Source: Lonicera japonica
Lineage: Eukaryota > Streptophyta > Magnoliopsida > Dipsacales > Caprifoliaceae
Assembly (NCBI GenBank): GCA_021464415.1
Contig: CM038470.1
Location: 37,690,099 to 37,754,098, forward strand
Direction of reading: 5' to 3'
Length of the DNA stretch: 64,000 nt
The notes below the pieces were generated by a model. The model was not told the origin of the DNA. It worked only from the letters and a program-made list of their open reading frames with translations, and did no database searches. A program made the position numbers and the translations under genes. Of this stretch, positions 43,852 through 56,539 are shown in pieces; the first letter of the stretch is position 1; each line of letters starts with the position of its first letter.

Positions 43852-46049
43852 TTTAACAACCCGCCTAATTAAGTAGGTGTTAATGGATGTTGCATTTAAT
43901 TAACAGTAAATAAATAAAAGTATACAATCGATGATTTAATCAAAGATAGAGAAATCCAACGAAAATTCGGTATAAAATATTTGTAACGCGAGAAAAACCG
44001 TCATGTTGACAAACATTGCAATTAAATAGAATACTTCTCAACTGGATTTCAATCCAAATACGAAAAAGTCTAATACAACAATTCAAGCATAACCTTTCGA
44101 CAGGCTAAAATCCAAACACAAATCCAAGTCCAACAGTAATATGAATTAATACATCCATAGGTAGCACAAAGTATCCAAACTAAATTCAATATTACAAGTA
44201 CCACAAATTAAGATAAAATGACAACTAAATCTATAGAGGCATCAGAGAAGACTCTAAGATGAACTCGGACCTAAACCACGACCTCTATCCAAACCACAAG
44301 GTGTACCTGAAAGGAAAATAAGGGAATGAGCCATGACTGGCCCAGTGGGAATTATAGGGAAAGGGAAATGCAAAGCATGCATATATCTCAATATAAAAAA
44401 ATTTGATTTACCTAGAATTCATTAAAAAGAATTTCCAAGATTACATTAATTAATAAGGAAAACCCGTTTATTATACCGTAATATTTGTCAATCATTATCC
44501 ACGTGTAACATACACGGTAACTGCATAAACGTCCATCCACCTCCTCCTCATCCTCGATATAATACCGGTACTAGATGGAATGATACGCTCATAAATGCAC
44601 CCCCACCTTACCGTGGGCCTGTGCACTGGTAATAAGATTTTTGGCACCCCATCTTTACCATGAGTCTGTGCAATAACATAACTCAAGCATTTCTATACCG
44701 GTACTTATCCGGTTCCAACAATCTCAATATAATCAACAAACCACTAAGTAGTAGTTGTGCTCAGGGCAATATTTATAAAATCAACAAGTGTTCCCATGTG
44801 ATCTTAATAATGTTACACACTAGATAATATGTTATCACATGCTTAAATAATTATAAAGTTTACTTATAGTACAATTCTTGGATTAATTACACAATTTGCC
44901 CCTTTAACACTAAACTTTAGTAGAATAGTACTTTTCTTTTATAATCATGTCATTATACCGAAAATGATCAACAATAAAACCATCAATAATAATAAAACAT
45001 GATCTAAATTTTCAGATTTTCCATGAATTTTACTTGTCTGAGTCAAAATTTTTTAATTTCTACAATTTAGCAAAAACCAGTGAGAGAAGTAATACTAGAC
45101 CCGCTAATAACCTTATCAAACGCCTCATGTATGTTTAACCTCAAAGTTAAATATGATTTTAAGATGATTAACATTCTGAAATTTTATATATTTTGATGAA
45201 AATTCTATTATTAAACATGCAAGCGGCGTTTCTAGCGATTTCGGTACCAAAATCTCAAAATAACCCATAAATACCAACATGCACTACGATTAGCCCTTAA
45301 TTTCATCATCAACAACTCATATAATAACTATCAACATGCTAAGATTTTATATATCAAGTATAAACCTCATGCATGCAAAGAAAAGTAATATTTTGGTACT
45401 GAAAATCTAGTATTACTACTCATTCAACAATTTTAAAGCAAAGAATGAAGAAATGAAGGGAAGTTCCCACCTTAGTAACCTCTGGACAGAAGTATATAGC
45501 TCTTAATAGATCACCTACAGCAACTGAATGAGAAAACCGACCCCGAAATTGGATTCCCCACGCGAAAAGCTAGTGAAATTAGAGATTTCGGGTCAAAATT
45601 CTTGAATTTGAGTTAGAAATTACCCATGAATAACCATCTCTCTCTCTAGAGGTATATGAGCTTGTTCTCTGGTCTAAAAGTTCAGGAATGATGTTTAAAG
45701 GAGTGAAGAAGATGATCAAAGTTGGTCAATTTCGTCAAAAACGATGTGGACCAAAAATAAAAAAAAAAAACTGTGCTGTCAACTTGGATCAAATTGTAAA
45801 ACAAAACTTGCAGATTGGACCAAAATGTAATTTGCTCAAAAATATAAAAAAAAAGGCTGAACTAGCTTATTCCACTTCCCGATTACAATGATACTTTTCA
45901 AAATTAGTATAATAAATATAAATGACTTCTCGAAAAAGATAGAACTTAAGTCGGGGTTTTAGAAGTAATCGAGGTAAAAGTTAGTACTCAATACAAATTT
46001 TAAGGTTTTAAATTAAAATCTTTGAAAGTTTAAAATACGGAGTGTTATA
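43852..46049 (-). mobile_element. Tekay solo LTR, 2198 bp, TSD ATTAG
   Basis: Flanked by ATTAG at 43847-43851 and 46050-46054. Its plus-strand ends are TTTAACAACC and AGTGTTATA, each one or two changes from the TGTAACAACC and AGTGTTACA of its relatives at 54.3 and 56.5 kb. It is collinear with the LTR at 56540-58662 throughout. Solo status implies recombination between two LTRs after insertion into the copia element. No gene; short frames are chance. Confidence 0.85.
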
Positions 46050-46054
46050 ATTAG

Positions 46055-46825
46055 AAAAAATAAGCAGTTTGTTTGTTCTGGTACATTAGTGATTGATATT
46101 TACATTATTAATCTTGACTTATTAGTACTTCAACTAAGTGAATTGAATAGCACTAATAGTTTACCAGTTAAGAGAAATGAACTTTTAAAAAGAACCAAAC
46201 GTATTTTTGGCACTTATGCCATGGTCATATTAAAAAGAATTCAAAAACTGGTTGAAAATGGACCATTAGGTTCATTAAAAATGGAGGCACTTCCAGACCA
46301 TTATGTTCATTGAAAATGGAGGCACGTCCAGTTTGTGAATCTTGTTTAGAAAGGTAAAATGACTATGAGATCATTCTTGGCAAAAGGCTATAGCACTAAC
46401 GAACACTTAAAACTGGTTCACCCTGATTTATATAGTCAATGAATGTCCAGACTAGAGGAGGTTTGGAGTATTTCACTACTTTTTATAGATGATTATTCAA
46501 GGTATAGATACATTTACTTAATGTGATGTAAGTCTGAAATCTTTGAGAAATTCGAAGAATTGAAGGCAGAAAAGGAGAAGGGTCTAGGAAAATGTATCAA
46601 ATCACTACGATTAAATCGTGATAGTGAATACCTCTTAGGATAGTTCAAGGAATACATATTAGAGAATGGGATTACATCCTGGTTGTCTGCAACAGGGATG
46701 CCATAGCATAATTGTGCAGCAAAAAGAAGGAATATGACTCTTATGGAAATGATAAGATCTATAATGAGTTATTCAAACCAACATAATTCTTTTCAGGGAT
46801 TTGCTTTAGAAACAGCTGCATATCA
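46055..46825 (+). pseudogene. Ty1/copia integrase region, fragment 3
   Basis: It continues the copia relic after the solo LTR: RIQKLVENGPLGSLKMEALP (GAG-pre-integrase), FIDDYSRYRYIYLM (first integrase motif, with an Asp), GLGKCIKSLRLNRDSEYLLG (Asp expected in RSDRGGEY is Asn), ENGITSWLSATGMP and MTLMEMIRSIMSYSN (Glu-side block). It stops at about ALETAAYH near 46822; RT and RNase H are missing. Decayed by stops. Confidence 0.75.
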
Positions 46826-46849
46826 CTTCACCAAATTGGGCAAAATGTC

Positions 46850-47010
46850 ACTAAGCTACGCGGAGCCTTTGTCACGGTTTAAGACCGTCACAGACAGTTG
46901 TATCGATTTTAGCCTGAAACAAGTGAATAATGGCACCATTTTTTAATATGTAACATTTAACATGTATAATTGTCATTGTTTAGGACCGTGACAATTGTAG
47001 AGGACAGGAA
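46850..47010 (+). mobile_element. Possible CACTA-type terminus
   Basis: CACTAAGCTACGCGGAGCC begins where copia homology stops, followed by GTCACGGTTTAAGACCGTCAC and GGACCGTGACAATTG, which look like the clustered subterminal inverted words of plant CACTA elements. A matching right end was not found. Confidence 0.4.
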
Positions 47011-50000
47011 GTATTGGTTATAAATCGAGATAAGTGGTAAAATTAAGGCATGAAATATGAGTAGGATAGAATTTCGATATCCCTCTCTTAATTCTCATTA
47101 TCCCCCTTTCCAATTTTAACGCACTTTGCCTCTTTCCCCCTTTATAATTTCATGCTGAAAGTCGAAACCCTTAGCTCTCTCCACCTCATAGAGCTCTTCT
47201 CCACCTCTTCCGTCGTCGTTCTTTTCCGCAGCCCTTCTTCTCCATGCCGTAGCCCTTCTTTCTCAGAAATAATTCTTCTCTCTATTCTGAACAATGACAT
47301 CTCTATCGAATTTACCAAACGGTCCAGGTACGAATGGTTCAGTGAGTTCGGACATTGTCATTCTCTAACAGCCTGATCCAACCTATGAAATTATTTTTGT
47401 AGTTGCAGAGGCCATAGATATTGGCTTCATTGATAGATATGGAATATGAAGCCGAAGAAGATGAAGGAATTAACATAAGTGATCCTCTAAATTATGAAGA
47501 ATGAGTTGTGGGATGTATAGATCTGAGGTAAATAAATAAATATGTCCATAGAAAAGTTGCAAAGAACGTACGAGTGCTCGTCCACCACAAACCCTAGCAC
47601 TCGTACATATATTATCCTTCAAATTCGTAAGAATGTTTAAGGTGGCTACCAGGAGAGCAAGTCTGAGTAAGAAACTCTCTAATTTTTTATAGAATGAATG
47701 TGAAATTTATTATAAAAAAAAAATGTAAGTGAAGTTGAAATAATGTAAATGCTAGTAGTTTGCCTAAATTGCAGTTTGTTTAGGGGTTTTGGCTCGTCAG
47801 AACCAAAAAATAAAGAAAACATGTTTTTAGATTTGTAACTTTATGGTTTCTTGGTTTTATCATCATGTATTTTCTCATCTATATATGAAAGTGAAATTTG
47901 TGTTCCTTTAATCTAATATTTCCCCTAATTATGCAGAACATCCATGGATAACAAGTGGAGAAACTCGATCGGTGCTCAATCTGACCTGAAATATTTACTA
48001 CTAATAGAAAGAGAATGGAATAGAGGAATTGGGAAAGAGAAGTTCTCTTACATGTATATGTTTACAAGTTGAATTGAATAAATTGTTTTATCATATATAT
48101 CATAACCATGTGTAAGTTAAACTAGAGAAACTTTCCATTTTACAATTAAAGTCTTTTGAGAGTCAATAGATATAGTTTCTTAGATTAAATCACTGTTTTG
48201 CAGTGAAATTGATGAATGATGTGGTAACAAACAAATGCGATTCTTAGCTTATTTATAACTTTGTTATATGCTTAAAAGGCTTAAGGTCAATTGTTGTTGG
48301 ATTGCTGTGAGTTTTCGTAATTGTAGTTGTAATTGTGTACTTAGTTTTCTTGGCGTTGATGTGTGTGACTTCAATTAGTCTAGTAATGGTTGTTTAAGTT
48401 ATTACATCATAAACGATTTACTCGATCCAACTGGTCAAAATCTGCATGTTAGTGAAGATACACATGTTTTTTTAGTCCGGCTGTATAATTGTACTTCTAT
48501 TCTTGAATAATAAGTAATGCATTATTACATTGTAGTTATGGTTGATGATTTTAAAATATTTGAATTGGTCTGATTGCAGATATGTGGCTCCTAATTACGC
48601 ATCAAGTGGTAATTTTCGATTACGTTTTGCCTAGAATAAATAAGGTAACATGCAATATGATAATCAATCATTTTTTTTGTTAATGCTACCTAGATACCTA
48701 GACTCAGATCCCCCCCCCCCCCCCCCTTATTATGACCTGATTTTTCAATTTTGTAATGTATATTAGTTCCCTTCAGTCTTCAAATTTTTCTAGTGGAATG
48801 TCTTTTCTTGATTTACTAATATAATATTTGTATCCAGCAAATTGCAATATTATTTTTCATTTTTTTAATGCAAATTATTCATTTCCCTCCCGATTCATGC
48901 TGGTTAATGTCTTGGAAGTCTATTCCAACATTAATTACAATTAAAGAATTTAAAAAGTAAAAAGTTACATTTTGATTAAATTTTGTGATGCTTGAAGCCA
49001 ACTGGCTTCAAAACGCCATTGAATGCAGAAAACATCTAACTCAATCACGATCTACACACGAACTTATGTGGGTTTTCAATGAATGTATCTCCTGGGGGGG
49101 ATATTGAGGCTCTTATATATTACTGGGGAATGTAGTGTAAGGTTGAACCATATGTATTATGTATTGACTAGCCTTTGGTTAGAGAATTGTGAAGTAATTA
49201 TGAGAACTATGTAGGTCCTTGAGATTTGAACTATACTTGGAAATTTGGATATCCTTCTAGTGGTGGAGAACTATATTTTCTAAACTTTTAGTCTTGAGAG
49301 ACTTGTTATTGAATAGGGAAATGGTCTCACACAGTATCAAAGAGTATAAGGTATTTAAAGTCTATAACTAAGTCATTTCTTTAAAAATTATTTATCAAGG
49401 AGGAACAGAGAATTATGTTTCTTTGTTAGTAGGCTAAATGACCAATAAGCATAATGTACTTTATCACATTTTTCACTTATGCCAATGAACTCCATTTTTC
49501 ATCAAAAGTACCAGTGAACCTTTTCAATTTTTTCACTTAGGTCCAAAACACATCTTCCGTTAAATTTCTCTAACGGAAGTGTGACGTGGCATTTTATCTG
49601 ACGTGGCGCTGATTTGTTAATTCTCTCTCTCTCTCTCTCTTTTTCTCTCTCTTTAATCCTACTTCTTCTTCCCAATCCATTCTCTCTCTTCATCAAATAG
49701 CCATCTCCGCCAATGGTTGAGAAAGGAAAAGTTGACCCTAGTGATGGTTTTTCGGCAGCTTGGTGTTGGTTTCCTGGCACCCGCAGTAACCTTGTTTTCC
49801 GGAATCAATAGAGATGGCCAGAATTAATGGTGGGGATGGCCGTAATTAATGGCAGTGAAAAGGGAGTTGGTCGGAATCATTCTCTCTCTTCATCAATGGT
49901 GATGGCCGGAATTAATGGAGGTGAAAAGGGAGTTGGCCAGATTCATTCTCTCTCTTCGTCAATGGAGGTGGCCGGAATCAATGGTGCTGATGGCCAGAAT

Positions 50001-50300
50001 TAATGGAGGTGATGGCCGAAATCCATAAGATTAATTTCGAGAATAACTTTTTTCTTCTAGGCCTAAATATATATAGTTATTCGGTTTTCATTTTGTTAAG
50101 TTTTCCTTGTCCATAAATTTGAGATTGGAAGAAGCTACTCGATTCGTTCCCTATATTCCATTTCCAATTTTCCTTTACCTAGAATTTACTAGATCATGAA
50201 ACATAAATTTTTTTCCAAATGATGCTTGATTAGTGTACACTATGACTATATTTATTATATGCATTAATCCTATAGTGTTCATGGAAATAGTATTGCTAAT
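47011..50300. other. Low-coding intergenic DNA
   Basis: No gene was recognised in about 3.3 kb. It contains a 17-base C run at 48710-48726, a (CT)n microsatellite at 49622-49640, a CCGTTAAATTTCTCTAACGG palindrome near 49557, and a block at 49800-50030 with repeated ATGGCCGGAATTAATGG words. The frame at 47152-47376 (Ser-rich) has no supporting motif. Part of this could be the interior of the element whose end lies at 46850. Confidence 0.4.
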
Positions 50301-50307
50301 GGCCAGT

Positions 50308-50420
50308 TGAATATGGACAAGTGAACTGCCGGCAGCTAAGAATCTTGTTGGTGTTAACCTCAATGGCACATTAGACCCTTACGCAATCGTCATTTATGGT
50401 ACAGAAAAACGATTAAGGTG
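50308..50420 (+). pseudogene. Single relic exon of a C2-domain protein (BAGP1/C2-GRAM type)
   Basis: Plus strand, about 35 codons reading [19 protein letters not shown] then [13 protein letters not shown]. This is the start of a C2 domain, where AKNL...NGTSDPYAI is the calcium-binding loop-1 region of plant C2-GRAM proteins related to BAGP1. TLDPYA has Leu where Ser is usual. A GTGAGA donor follows at about 50418. No other exon of such a gene is seen within several kb, so it is an isolated fragment, most likely carried or left by a transposable element. Confidence 0.55.
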
Positions 50421-52251
50421 AGATTTAATTTTCTTTGATGAAAGAAAAGAACTTTAATTTTTAAGGGTAAATAATAGTATTATGATAATGTTTGGGTCTA
50501 CTAATTTGATCTAGTATTCTGATAGTGTTATGATAATTTTCTCTAAAATGAGTTATTCATTCATCTTGTTTCAAGTGAATTCATTAAGAGATTTTTTATA
50601 TAATTTCCTGTTATAAAAAAACTAGGCTACATGGGTACTATTAAGTCGTGTGATAGAGACTTGAAAGCTTGCTAAAATATAGTTTTTTGTGTGCATGTCA
50701 GTAGGGCCGGAGCAGCTATAAGGGACCTCTTCTTTTCCCATTTTTTTATTATTCAAATGATAACAAGTGGTCAATCTCTTTTCTGCTAGGTTGAAAATAA
50801 ATTCATTCACCAATTAGTCAGACACTATTGCTGCACCAAGGATCTTTACTCATACCAGAGAAGGTAACTTCATTTTAGATTATGTCTTTAATGTGTGTTC
50901 CTGTAGAGCTTGGTCTGAAATAAATTTATGAATGATGATTAATACCCATTTCTTCATCTGCATTGAATCCCATTTGTTATTAAAATCTCAAGGTTACAAA
51001 CTTTCCCTCTAGCTATTTTATCCTCACGATATTAGAACAAGAAGAAGGCTAAGCCACCAAGAGTTTAATCTCTCTAACTTAGCATCTCTAGAGCGCGCAG
51101 GCTTGGAGCTCTGTCCCTCTGTCTCTCACACTTTTTTGGTAAATGCCTGATTGTTCTTAGTTGTTGAAGTCTTGATTAAGCTTGGTCTTTTTTGTATATA
51201 TATGACTAGAGGAGACGTGTGGCTAGAGCACCAAGAGCAAGTCTGGAGCCATGCTTCAATCACTGCTTCTCTATGAATTCTGGTGCACTAAATGTAATTG
51301 GGGTGCATTTAATGAAGGTGAGGGAAGTTCTGCGCGCTCTGCAGAGCAAGTGGCAGTCGCCCATACTTCTGCAAACCACTATGGTAGAGTGGTTGGGTGA
51401 GAGGGAGCTCCAGAGCTCGCCGAAAGAGCTCTGGTGCCTGAGTTTTGCAATTCGTCACACGTAATCAACTCTCAAGCAGTTACCCATTCCTTGAGGGAAT
51501 TTATTCTTCTTACGGTAACTCGATAGAGCTCCTTGCGCTGGGGCAAGTCTAATAGCTTGATGTGGACAGCCACATGTCAGCTCGTGGTTGGCGAGATAAA
51601 TTGGATTAATAATTTGCACCATCAATTGCACCCTATTCTTGTTATTTAGTTCAAAGGAGCTGATTGGTGAGGATAAAAGCTCTTATTCAGTTCTAAAAGG
51701 AGTTTTGAGCTCTGTTCGATGGATGACGTGTGGTACAGGCTCCTGGTGGAGGTCGGGTTTGGTGTCCACATTAAATCTAGTGAATATCTTGAACACTGGG
51801 GTCTCTGACCTGATTCTGGGACCTGCCTTTTGACCCCAAGCTTTTCGACGTGACCGTTACTATTTTGATAAGGTCATGTGTGGCCATTCCCTATTCCATG
51901 AAGAACGTGTAAACGTGTGGCAGTGGGTCTGCGAATGGACAGTAGCAGTGGGTCTGTGAATGGACAGTTAAGGCTTTTGAAAAGACATTAAACTTCTCCT
52001 ACACACCTTACATAAACCCCTCTCCCTTAGGAGGAATTTTTACTTTCCATCTATCCTTCTATTAAACCTTAGGCACTTTAGAGTTCGCAAGACCTTAACC
52101 CACCATGCTCTATACTGCTCTGGCTCACAAACCACCTTCAGACCATAGTTTTAGGAGATTTTTTAGTGTGTCCCTGGTAAACTTCATATAGTATATTCCC
52201 TATTTCGCTCATACCACTTCTCTACATACCCTATCCTTTCTCATTATTAGC
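50421..52251. other. Upstream region of the Transposase_28-type gene
   Basis: No gene. It includes a 25-bp tandem duplication, GCAGTGGGTCTG(C/T)GAATGG, at 51920 and 51945, and LTR-like text between about 51000 and 52200 (CTTAGGCACTTTAGAG, AACCTTAGG), probably the 5' LTR/leader of the element whose ORF follows. Boundaries were not found. Confidence 0.35.
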
Positions 52252-52263
52252 CATGGCCAGAAC

Positions 52264-54288
52264 ATGGAGATTCCTACCAACACAGAGCAGGGCTCTTTTA
52301 TAGGAAATGCACCCAGTCTCCCTGAAATTAGGTCTATAGAAATCGTGGATAGCAAGGAGGAAATAGCACGTATTTGTCTCCCCCCTGTATCAAATGATGC
52401 CAAGGATATCGAGAAGTATATGGTGTATCTAAGCGCTTTGGCTGCTTTCTATATTCCATCGACTTTATCTGCCCCTGATATCTCCAATTTCAAGAGGAAG
52501 TACTAAATCCCTGATTTAGTCAGGGTTAGGGTGCCAGGCCCAGAAAAGAGAGTCTGTTATTACAGGCCTGGGGAAGTTTTCTTTTACGAAGCCACATTCG
52601 AGCATGGGCTGAGTTTCCCCATGGACGACCAAGTGAGGGAGCTATTGGTGACCATGGACCTCGCACCAGCCCAGGTTAGTCCAAACATGTGGTCCTACCT
52701 AGTATGATCAGTGCTAATCTTCCGAGCTATCTCTGCGAAGAGTCACGAGATATAAATCAAATAATTCATCACCCTATTTCAGCCTGAAGATAGTGGTTGA
52801 AAGAACAAGGGAGTTTTCAACTGTCCTTTGACGTTGGGGTCCTCAAAGATTATATTTGGCCTCGCTGATAGCATCCCTAACTGGAAAAGGAGATTTTTCT
52901 TTGTCTCGAGAATGGATTGGGAGCACGACTCAAGGTACCCTAGTGTCCACGACCTCAATCGCTGGGTTTTGGAACCAGACTCCATTAGTATGTCCTTCTT
53001 CTCTCTCCTAGCATTGCATATCTCCTTTTATTCCAAAGGGGGCTGACCTTATCTTTTTATTCATTCCTTTGTAGTTAAAAAGAAGAAACCCGACCTAGTA
53101 AAGTCAGGTTGGATTGATGAGGCCAAGGACTTCTTCCTGAAGCACCTTGTAGATATCGTGGCTCCTATGATGCTGTGGATGTATGGGTTGCGTCCCAAAC
53201 CCCCCGACACAAACCCTTATATCCTCATAGTGGAGGACCTCCCAAACTTAGATGTGCTATTGTCCTCAGAGCGCAACAACCCAAGGTTGAGGGGCACGAA
53301 GGCTGCTCAAAAAGGAGAGGTGTCCAAGGCCTCGAAAGGCCAACTGCTATAAAAAAGGTTGAGGCCGGGAGTGGTCCACTACAAGAGGTTAATCAGGAGT
53401 GGGCTCGAGCTGATTCTCCTGGGGATAGGGTCCTGAACGTAGCCCCCTGGTTAATCAAAAGCAAGTCTCTATTTTTCTTTGTTCTTTTTCTAAGTATATA
53501 AAGAGCTGGGCTATATATTTAACCCATATTTTTGCCTTCTGTTTTAAAGTTAGTCTTTAAGGTGAACACTAACAAGACCACCAAGAAGAAAAATGCTTTA
53601 GCCAGAGGGTTGCCCCTCTCCAAGAGGTCGAAGGGGCCTAAGGGATGTAAAAAGGGAGCTTCAACTCTGATGGAGAGTTCCATGTCTACAAAACCCACGG
53701 TTGCCAAAATCGGAGTTGGCGGACTTCCTGCTCCTATAAGTACCCTCCGCCCAGAAGACGTTCGTACTTGGGTGGATCTGATGGAAGCCCCCATTGAATG
53801 TTTGTAGCTTCTGAGCCTAGAGAAGATGGCCTTAGAGAAGACAGAGGTCCCAAAGACTAGTGCCCAGAGCCTTATTGCAGTGGCCATTGAAGTTGAAAAG
53901 GCAGCCATGGGCGATAAGGAGGACGTCGTCATAACTGGGTCCAAGACTGCCCCTGATCCGACCATCACCCAGGGGGTTGAAGGGCATGTACCAGAGCCCA
54001 GTCAACAGGATGGTTCTGCCTTTTTTGTGAAAGGCTTCACTCTTCCTCCTTTGTCCCAAGCTGTTTTGGAGCAGGTCAGGGAAAAAGGGACGAGCTCCAT
54101 GGCGAGTTCACTCGGGCTTCACATGAGTCAGGTATTTATACACACCCTTGGTATCCGTTTCGGCTTGGATTTTTATTTAACATTCCAGATAATAACTCGT
54201 CTTCATTCTCTTGATAGGCATTGAACCTCTTATATTCTGCTCTTCACTTGGCTGAAGAAGGCTCGAGCTCTGTCGGCAACATATCTCT
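52264..54288 (+). pseudogene. Multi-exon gene of the 'putative gypsy type transposon' (Transposase_28) family
   Basis: Plus strand. The first part has KYMVYLSALAAFYIPSTLSA, then after a stop at about 52504 YEATFEHGLSFPMDDQVREL and TMDLAPAQVSPNMWSYL, then GLADSIPNWKRRFFFVSRMD. This order is that of the plant PF04195 domain found in ORFs of non-autonomous gypsy elements. Introns are likely: GTATGT at about 52989 to TTTGTAG before 53075; an acceptor TTTTAAAG before about 53551; and a donor near 54131 with TTGATAG before 54220. Later exons encode DEAKDFFLKHLVDIV, a Lys-rich segment and an Ala/Glu-rich region. Several stops. The last exon (LLYSALHLAEEGSSSVGNIS) is cut by the LTR at 54289. Function unknown. 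Confidence 0.6.
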
Positions 54289-56539
54289 TGTAACAACCGA
54301 CCCACATAAGCAGGTGTTAACGGATGCTGTATCAAATTAACAGCAGATAGACAAATAGACATAACCAATATATTAAACAAGGTAGAGAAATCTAATAAAA
54401 ACTCGGCATGAAGTATTCGTACATACTAAGAAATCCATTACAATTCAAATTTGAACTAACATAACTGAAAATACAATGAGTACACACATCGTAGGTCTAA
54501 ACTTCTCAAACTTAGTTAGAAATTACAACTTCCACAAATCAAAATAATATAACGAGATAAATTCATAAGGGCATCAGAAAGGGGTCTATGATGAACTCGA
54601 ACCTGGTTCACGACCTCTACCCATAATAAGAGGTGTACCTGAAAGATAAATGAGGGAATGAGCCAATATTGGCCCAGTGGAAACTATAAGGGAAGGGAAT
54701 ATGCAATGCAATGGACGTTCCTCAATATAAGGGATCATAATTTTAGTCATTAATAAAATTCCCCAATTGTTAATAATACATAGAAAGAAAATCATTTATT
54801 AAGAATCATTATAATCCAATTATGGTCCATATGTAACATACACAATATATATGGATACACGTCCATCCACCTCCTCCTCCTCCTCAATCTAATACCGGTA
54901 CTAGACGGAATAAGATACTCACAAACGCACCCCACCTTTCCGTGGGTCTATGCACTGGTAACCAGATTTTCGACACCTCGTCTTTACCATAGGTCTGTGC
55001 AATAACATAACTCAAGCATTTCTATACCGGTGCTTATCCGCTTCCAGCAATCTCAATTTTTCACAACAATATATATATATGTATTTAACTCATGGTGTTC
55101 ATCAAAAGCTGTCTCACAAAATTACTGGACACAATATATCTGCTTCAAAACAATATAAACTCAAGTATTTCATTATAAAAATAATAATTAGTTTTTGATA
55201 TGTATATACCATGCTTTACACAACAATAAACAACAATAAAATGAAATCCAATGGTTTCGTCATCCAAAAATTTAGGAGTAAATGCTAGATTTATTAGAAC
55301 CGTCATCAAGAAATCAATACATGTCTAATAACAAGTTAAAATATGATTCAAGAGTGATTTATATTTTCGAAATTTAAGAATTTTAGTAAAGAGCCCAAGT
55401 ATTAGACATGTGTTTGACGTTTCTAGCCATTTTGATACCAAACTCTCAAATAAATGCTTAAATGAAGTCATGCAATACGACCAGTCTCCAAAGTCATCAT
55501 ATATAACCAATATACCATCAACAACAAGGCTCAGAATATTTTATCCATGGTTATACATCGAGCGTGCAAGAGAAATAATGAATTTGGTATCGAAAATATA
55601 GTATTTCAACTCAATTAACTATGGATTATCAAGAATCAAAGAGAGAAGAGAAGTTTCCACCTGGAAAACTAGAAGAACAGAGTTTGGATGACCTGGAGTG
55701 AGCTCAAATGGTGCCCCGCATCAAGCATGCAAGCCCGAAAATGAGTTGGGAAGGCAAAGACTATGAAAAATCTGAGTTTTTTGTATGAAACTCTCAATTT
55801 TGAGCTATGAAACCCCAATATTACTCCAAGAACCACTCTCTCTCTCTAGAATAGCTCTGAGCTCACTTTTGTTGAAAATGGACTGAAATGGAGGTTGAAG
55901 AGGTTCAAAACTTGGTCAAAGTTGGTCAAGGCAATATAAACGATGTTATGGAGTTACTGTTTGTAATTTGGTCATAACTTTTAGCTCGAAACTCTGATCG
56001 GGGTGATCATTATATCAACGAAAACATAATTCAAAGCTCTACCACTTTTTTGAATGATGTTACACCAAATTTAGGACAGATCAATACCAGAATTCCATTG
56101 AAGACACCACTGTGCTGAGATGCTACAGAAAATCAGATTTGGTTGATCGGCTAGTTTCGCACTCACTTTTGACAACGAGGAGTGTGAATTAGCTTTTGGC
56201 AAAAACATAAAAGTTGTATACGGATATATGATGAAGCTATAGGAGTTGGCGGAGTGGTATTTGAATAAAAGATGAGAATGTTACGAGTCTCCAAAATTGA
56301 CTGATCTAGAACGTCGAGCAAATATTCCCGATTCTAAAAACCCCTTTGAAATTGCTCATTTCAAATCCAAACGTGACGAAATGCTCCAGATTACATCTAA
56401 CACATATTTATGACATGTCGAAAAAAACGAAACTAAATTCGGAGGTCTGAATATTCCAAAACCATAAACGAGAATTATATAAATTATTAACGGTTAAGGA
56501 AGGAATTCGATTCCACTAAATACTTAAAAATTCTTAAAT
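54289..56539 (-). mobile_element. Tekay-type LTR B, truncated
   Basis: It starts TGTAACAACCGACCC and runs collinear with the 43852 solo LTR for about 1.3 kb (GAGGTGTACCTGAAAG, TGGCCCAGTGG, TACCGGTACTAGACGG), then diverges: a different subfamily with AAAACTTGGTCAAAGTTGGTC and TGATCGGGGTGATCAT in the distal half. The expected AGTGTTACA end is missing because LTR C begins at 56540. It inserted into the Transposase_28-type gene. Confidence 0.7.

Noticed and set aside
47152..47376. 74-codon Ser/Leu-rich frame after a TATA-like sequence
   Set aside because: No similarity recognised and no continuation into a larger gene; insufficient support.
53519..53968. 149-codon minus-strand frame
   Set aside because: It is opposite the Lys/Ala-rich exons of the Transposase_28-type gene and has no motif.
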